A stretch of DNA of 64,000 nucleotides from Bradyrhizobium sp. Y36. Its GTDB lineage: Bacteria; Pseudomonadota; Alphaproteobacteria; Rhizobiales; Xanthobacteraceae. The translations under genes were made by a program, and so were the position numbers. The notes under the pieces were generated by a model that searched no databases, was not told the DNA's origin, and was given only the letters and a program-made list of their open reading frames with translations. Below, piece by piece: positions 59,596-64,000 of this stretch. The DNA is taken from NCBI RefSeq assembly GCF_002531575.1, contig NZ_NWTI01000004.1, forward strand, positions 124,001 through 188,000, given 5' to 3'. Each line of letters starts with the position of its first letter. Within the stretch, counting starts at the first letter, position 1.

Positions 59596-60117
59596 TCACT
59601 GGATCGCTTGCAGCGGTTGAAGGCTGCCGGATGCGCCGAGCACGACGATCGGCGTGTCCTCCTTGTATTCCGGTGCGGCCGCGACCTGCGCCTTGGTCAA
59701 TTCCAGCGTGATGCTGTCCTTCTTGTTGGCAATCTTGCCGAAGCGCAGTGCGTTCCAGTCCACCACGATCTTGCGGCTGCCGACGCCGAGAAACCCGCCG
59801 AAATCGATCGCCGCGGCGCGGACGTGGCCGGTGCGATCGACGATGACGTCGACGATGCGGCCCATGTCCTCGCCGGCCGCGCTGCGCACGTCGCGGCCGA
59901 GCACGCCATGGGCCTCGCTCGCGCCGATGATGGTCACCGACGGCGGCGGGGCGGCATCCTTCGGCGTGACGGTGACGGTCGAGGCCGGCGGCTGGGCCGT
60001 CGCCGGCGCATTGGCCTCACTCGGGCCTATGGGCGGCTCGTCCGCGGCACGCACGGTCGCGGCCGCCAGGCTCGCGACGACGGCCGTACCAAGGGTCAAT
60101 GCTGCTATCCCACGCAT
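59596..60117 (-). CDS. PRC-barrel domain exported protein
   Basis: 173 residues. Signal peptide MRGIAALTLGTAVVASLAAA cut before ADEPP, a proline/alanine-rich linker, then a PRC barrel at about 65-150 (VLGRDVRSAAGEDMGRIVDV, AAAIDFGGFLGVGSRKIVV). AAGGAGGACG precedes the ATG. Periplasmic, likely stress- or envelope-related; function not established. Lies 20 bp after the glucosidase-type gene on the same strand. Confidence 0.85.
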   Translation of the reverse strand: MRGIAALTLGTAVVASLAAATVRAADEPPIGPSEANAPATAQPPASTVTVTPKDAAPPPSVTIIGASEAHGVLGRDVRSAAGEDMGRIVDVIVDRTGHVRAAAIDFGGFLGVGSRKIVVDWNALRFGKIANKKDSITLELTKAQVAAAPEYKEDTPIVVLGASGSLQPLQAIQ

Positions 60118-60137
60118 GACGTCCTCCTTGCGCGCCG

Positions 60138-62342
60138 CTAGCGCGCCAGCACGATCGAGACCTGGATCTGGCCGCGCGTGCGCAACACCTCCAGCGCCAC
60201 GTCGTCGCCGTGACGACTGACGCGAAGATCGACGCTGGATTCACCGAGGCGCAGATCGCGCAGGATCACCTCGTTGAGGAACGCCGGCAGATGCGGGTTG
60301 CGCAATCGGATCTCGCCGCGCGCCACGTCGAACTCGAGGCCGAGCGCCGCTTCCAGCAGCGTGAACGGCGTCGCGCTGGCCCAGGCCTGCGGCGCGCAGG
60401 CGACCGGATAGAGCGTCGGGCCGCGCCGCTTCTCGCGCCGGAAGCCGCAGAACAACTCGGGCAGCCGGCGCAGATCCATGTAGGTCGCCGCGTCGAACAG
60501 TCCCTTGAAGACGTGCGCCACCGAATGCTTGAGGCCGTAGCGCGCAAGCCCGAGTGCGATCAGCGCGTTGTCGTGCGGCCAGATCGACCCGTCATGATAG
60601 GACATCGGGTTGTAGCGCACCTCGCCGACGGCGACCGTGCGGATACCCCAGCCCGAGAAGAAATGCGGCCGCATCAGGTCGGCGGCGACGAGGCGGGCGC
60701 GGTCCTCGCGGATCATCCCGCTGAACAGGACCTGACCGGCGTTCGAGGTCCGCACCTTGCACAGCCGTTTCTTGCCGTCGAGGGCGAGCGCATAGGTGCC
60801 GAGCTCCTCGCACCAGAAAGCCTTCTCGAAGCGTTCGGCCAGCGCCCTGGCGTCGGCCTCGAGCTTGCGCACGCGGTCCTGCTTGCCGAGCCGCAAGGCG
60901 CAACGCGCAGCGAGCTGCTTGGCGGCGTAGACGTAGCCCTGGACTTCGGCGAGCGCGATATTGCCTTCCGCGAGCTGCCCGTCGGCGTGGAAGATCGCGT
61001 CAAACGAATCCTTCCAGCCCTGATTGGCCAGCCCCTTTTCGGTCGCGCGCTGGTATTCGACGAAGCCGTCCTGGTCGGGATCGCCGGGACCGTCGATCCA
61101 GGCCAGCCCCGCCTCGATCGCCGGCCACAGCTCGATCAGGGTCTTCTCGTCGCCGGTGCGTTCGAAATAGCTTCCGGCGAGCAGCACGAACAGCGCGGTC
61201 GAATCGACGCTGCCGTAATATTGCGCGAACGGCACCTCGCGCAGCGCGGCCATCTCGCCGCCGCGCATCTCGTGCAGGATCTTGCCTGGCGCGGCATCGG
61301 CAAGCGGATCGATCGCCTGGGCCTGGAAATGTGCGAGCCGGCGCAGGACGCCCTTGGCAACGCGCGGATCGACCCACAGCATCTGGAGCGCGGTGATCAG
61401 GCCGTCGCGGCCGAACGTCGTCGAATACCAGGGAATGCCGGCGTAGGGATAACGCCCCTGCGGCGTCTCCGTCATCAGCATGTTGAGGTCGGCCATCGCC
61501 TGGCACAGCACCTCGTTGAAGATGTTGTTGGAGGTCTCGATGCTGGCGGCGCCCATCGTGGACTGGCGCATCTCGCGGCGATGGGCGAGCAGGCCCCGGA
61601 AGAAGCGCGCCGGCTTCTCCGCGACCGGCCGGTTGCACGACACGGCCACGAACAGCGATTTCGATTCATGCGGATCCAGCTCGAGCTGCCAGGTCGCGGC
61701 ATTGACCGTCAATCGCGTCGGACGCGGATCGAAATGCAGGCCCGTGGTGCGCTCGACGTCGTCGAGACCGCGATATTCGAACAGCACGTCGGTCGGCCCG
61801 AGCAGCTTGCTCGTGCCTACCCCGCGGCGCGGGCGTCGCTCGCCGCGAACCTCGAACAGATCGGCAAAGTCGTTGTCGAACAGCAGGGTCAGCTCGAAGC
61901 TGGCCCGCGCATCGCCATGGTTCTGCACGCCGATGCGCTGATAGGCGGTGCCGCGCCACAGGAAGATCGTGCGCACGACGTGCAGCAGATCCTTCTGGAA
62001 GACGAGACGGCCCTGACGGTAGATGTCCGGATTGGTCAGATCGACGGTCAGCGACGAATTGTCGTCGCGCAAATTGGAACCGAGCAGCAGCGGCTGGAGA
62101 TCGTCGAGCACGAGCTCCAGCCGCGCCAGATAGCGCGTGTCGTGGTGGAACAGACCGTCCGGACCGCCGGCCGAGGCGCCGATATCGCCATGGCTGTCGA
62201 GCACGATGAACATGTCGTCGTGCTTGAGGGACCGCCGCGGCCGGGCGGATGGCCCGGTCATGGGAATGTAGAAGGGCTGCTCCGCAACCTGTTCGGAGGT
62301 GTGCGTCACGGAGACGAATTGGGCTACGGCTTCGGCCGACAT
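60138..62342 (-). CDS. Amylo-alpha-1,6-glucosidase / glycogen-debranching-like enzyme
   Basis: 734 residues from ATG 62342 (GGGGAG upstream). N-terminal domain of the GDE-N type (DGLFHHDTRYLARLELVLDD) and a C-terminal (alpha/alpha)6 barrel. Candidate acids are in YSTTFGRDGLITALQML near residue 345 and NQGWKDSFDAIFH near residue 455. Late motif YHDGSIWPHDNALIALG near residue 595. Removes alpha-1,6 glucose or hydrolyses related glucosides. It is remote from the glgA-like gene here, so the substrate is open. Confidence 0.85.
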   Translation of the reverse strand: MSAEAVAQFVSVTHTSEQVAEQPFYIPMTGPSARPRRSLKHDDMFIVLDSHGDIGASAGGPDGLFHHDTRYLARLELVLDDLQPLLLGSNLRDDNSSLTVDLTNPDIYRQGRLVFQKDLLHVVRTIFLWRGTAYQRIGVQNHGDARASFELTLLFDNDFADLFEVRGERRPRRGVGTSKLLGPTDVLFEYRGLDDVERTTGLHFDPRPTRLTVNAATWQLELDPHESKSLFVAVSCNRPVAEKPARFFRGLLAHRREMRQSTMGAASIETSNNIFNEVLCQAMADLNMLMTETPQGRYPYAGIPWYSTTFGRDGLITALQMLWVDPRVAKGVLRRLAHFQAQAIDPLADAAPGKILHEMRGGEMAALREVPFAQYYGSVDSTALFVLLAGSYFERTGDEKTLIELWPAIEAGLAWIDGPGDPDQDGFVEYQRATEKGLANQGWKDSFDAIFHADGQLAEGNIALAEVQGYVYAAKQLAARCALRLGKQDRVRKLEADARALAERFEKAFWCEELGTYALALDGKKRLCKVRTSNAGQVLFSGMIREDRARLVAADLMRPHFFSGWGIRTVAVGEVRYNPMSYHDGSIWPHDNALIALGLARYGLKHSVAHVFKGLFDAATYMDLRRLPELFCGFRREKRRGPTLYPVACAPQAWASATPFTLLEAALGLEFDVARGEIRLRNPHLPAFLNEVILRDLRLGESSVDLRVSRHGDDVALEVLRTRGQIQVSIVLAR

Positions 62343-62400
62343 GAGCTGCTCCCCTGCGCTTGTTTCGAAACGCAACCGACTCAACAACGCGACTGTGGGT

Positions 62401-64000
62401 TTACGCGGCGGCTTGCGCGAGCCGGCTCATTTCCTGCGTGACCAGCTCGCGATATGGCCCGTGGCCCTGCATCAGGCGCTCCGGCGAGCCATCCTCGATG
62501 ATCTTACCATGCCTCAGCACCACCACGCGGTCGAAATTGCGCAGCGTCGCGAGCCGGTGCGCGATCGCGATCACGGTGCGTCCGCGCATCAGGCGCGACA
62601 GCGCCTCGCGGATGGCCTCCTCGGACTCGCTGTCGAGCGCCGCGGTCGCCTCATCCAGCAACAGGATCGGCGCGTCCTTCAGGAAAGCGCGCGCGATCGC
62701 GATGCGCTGACGCTGGCCGCCGGACATCTTGACGCCGCGGTCGCCGACCATGGTGTCGAGCCCCTCGGGCAGGCTCTCGACGAAATCGCAGCGCGCCGCG
62801 ATCGCGGCGCGCAGCACCTCGTCGTCGGTCGCGTTCGGCCGGCCGTAGCGGATGTTCTCGCGGATCGAGCGGTGGAACAGGGAAATGTCCTGCGGCACGA
62901 CGGAGATCGCCTCGCGCAGGCTCTGCTGTGTGACCATCGAAATATCCTGACCGTCGATGGTGATGCTGCCCTCGTCGGTATCGTAGAAGCGCTGGAGCAG
63001 CGTGAACAGCGTGGACTTGCCGCCGCCGGACTGGCCGACCAGGCCGACGCGCTGGCCGGGCTGGAGCCGCAGGCTGAACCGCTCGAAGATCTTCTCTCCG
63101 CCGGGATAGCCGAAGGTGACGTTGTTGAACGCGATCGCCGCACCGCTCTTCACCAGCGGCTCGGCGTCGGGGTGATCGCGCAGCTCGTGCGGCACCAGCA
63201 GCGTGGCGATCGCCTCGGTCAGCCGCGCGACGTGCTGGGTGACGTCGACCAGCGCCACCGCGAGATCGCGCGTCGCGTTGAGAATGGAAAGGCCGAGGGT
63301 GCAGACCAGCACCACGTCGCCAGTGGTCGCCTCGCCCTTCTGCCAGAGCGTGATCGCCCAGGCCATCAGCGCCACCGTCAGAAGCACGGTAACGCCAGCA
63401 TGGGTGAGGCGCAGCTTCTCCAGATAGCGAAGGCTCCGGCCGCGCGCGGTGAGCTCCCGGTTCACGGTCGCGTCGAACCGCTCGTGCTCGTGGCTGATGC
63501 CGCAGAACGCGCGGACCAGCGGCATGTTGCTGATGACATCGATCATCTCGCCATCCACCACGGCCGCCTTGTCGGCGAAATCGTCATGCAGCGGCTTGCC
63601 CGCGGCAGCGAGGCGGAACATCGCGATCACCATGCCGCCGGCAATCACGATCAGGCCGAGCGCCATGTAGGGACTGACGGTTCCAATCAAGGCGATGGCC
63701 GCAATTGTGGCAATGCACGGCGGCAGCACGTTCCATACGAACATGTTCTCGACCGTGAACACCGCATTCGACGTCGCCGTGATGCGGCTCGTCAGCATGC
63801 CCGGCATCCGGTCCGAGAAGTAGCTCGGCGCATGGCCGGTCAGATGACGAAATATGTCACGTCGTAAATCACCCGTGACACGAACGAAGGTGAAGCTCGC
63901 CGTCCAGCTCGCAATCCGCCACAGGAAGTTGTCGGCAGTGATTAGCGACATGAGTAAAATGAATGCCAGCCATACGCCGCCGCCCTGCGAAGGGCCCGCA
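62401..64000 (-). CDS. ABC exporter, fused membrane and ATPase domains (N-terminus beyond the window)
   Basis: At least 533 residues, open through the window edge; an internal Met near 63951 is not the start because coding continues upstream (GGGVWLAFILLMSLITADNF). Exporter membrane domain with the remaining helices, then ATPase: Walker A GQSGGGKST, signature MSGGQRQR, Walker B ILLLDEATAALD. The type-I exporter/lipid-A-exporter MsbA-like class fits. Substrate unknown. Ends 58 bp before the glucosidase gene on the same strand. Confidence 0.92.
   Translation of the reverse strand, partial: AGPSQGGGVWLAFILLMSLITADNFLWRIASWTASFTFVRVTGDLRRDIFRHLTGHAPSYFSDRMPGMLTSRITATSNAVFTVENMFVWNVLPPCIATIAAIALIGTVSPYMALGLIVIAGGMVIAMFRLAAAGKPLHDDFADKAAVVDGEMIDVISNMPLVRAFCGISHEHERFDATVNRELTARGRSLRYLEKLRLTHAGVTVLLTVALMAWAITLWQKGEATTGDVVLVCTLGLSILNATRDLAVALVDVTQHVARLTEAIATLLVPHELRDHPDAEPLVKSGAAIAFNNVTFGYPGGEKIFERFSLRLQPGQRVGLVGQSGGGKSTLFTLLQRFYDTDEGSITIDGQDISMVTQQSLREAISVVPQDISLFHRSIRENIRYGRPNATDDEVLRAAIAARCDFVESLPEGLDTMVGDRGVKMSGGQRQRIAIARAFLKDAPILLLDEATAALDSESEEAIREALSRLMRGRTVIAIAHRLATLRNFDRVVVLRHGKIIEDGSPERLMQGHGPYRELVTQEMSRLAQAAA

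Noticed and set aside
60210..62441. 743-codon plus-strand open frame over the glucosidase-like gene
   Set aside because: Third-position GC artefact; the minus-strand protein has domain motifs and a ribosome site.
1..64000. tRNA/rRNA genes, CRISPR arrays, insertion sequences, prophage
   Set aside because: No cloverleaf-like, rRNA-like, spacer-repeat or transposase/integrase sequence was recognised by eye on either strand.

Overview
The window looks like chromosome from a Bradyrhizobium or a close relative. It is high-GC with dense gene packing. It carries the narK-bjgb-flp-nasC nitrate-assimilation/haemoglobin operon and a fixNOQP-fixGHIS plus fixLJ/fixK2 block whose proteins closely resemble those of B. 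diazoefficiens: FixL is 505 residues with the haem ligand at His200 and the kinase histidine at His291, and FixJ is 205 residues with Asp55. No tRNA, rRNA, insertion sequence, prophage or CRISPR array was seen.

Layout. 1-11.5 kb is nitrate assimilation: nasC (cut by the left edge), flp, bjgb, narK, an nrtABC nitrate ABC transporter, and a divergent FNT-family nitrite/formate channel followed by a PP2C-phosphatase/Ser-Thr-kinase fusion. All three promoters (narK, nrtA, FNT) have sigma-54-like -24/-12 elements. Each has a palindromic NtrC-like site centred exactly 112 nt upstream, and one site midway between nrtA and the FNT gene appears to serve both directions. 11.5-19 kb is catabolic: NmrA-type reductase/LysR pair, intradiol dioxygenase, class-C-type serine hydrolase and a TRAP transporter. 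19-33 kb is a mixed accessory stretch: small secreted or membrane proteins, an HWE histidine kinase, AraC and LysR/XRE regulators, a type-II NADH dehydrogenase-like protein, two tandem metallo-beta-lactamase-fold hydrolases, CcdA, an L,D-transpeptidase and a crotonase lacking both usual glutamates. 33-42 kb holds a decarboxylating dehydrogenase, a zinc alcohol dehydrogenase, a five-gene oligopeptide-type ABC transporter and a family III CoA-transferase. 42-45 kb has a glycogen-synthase-like gene, two intergenic repeat types and an MpaB-like (DUF2236) protein.

45-58 kb is the microaerobic respiration block. fixNOQP encodes the cbb3 oxidase and fixGHIS its copper and assembly factors. A uspA-CBS pair follows, then divergent fixL-fixJ, a single-domain response regulator and fixK2. 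FixL/FixJ should switch on fixK2 through a FixJ-type box, and FixK2 should drive fixN, fixG and probably uspA through TTGA-N6-TCAA boxes, each about 64 bp upstream of its start codon. 58-64 kb holds an MFS transporter, a PRC-barrel protein, an amylo-1,6-glucosidase-like enzyme and an ABC exporter cut by the right edge.

Limits: all calls come from reading the sequence and remembered family motifs. No database search, alignment or folding program was run.
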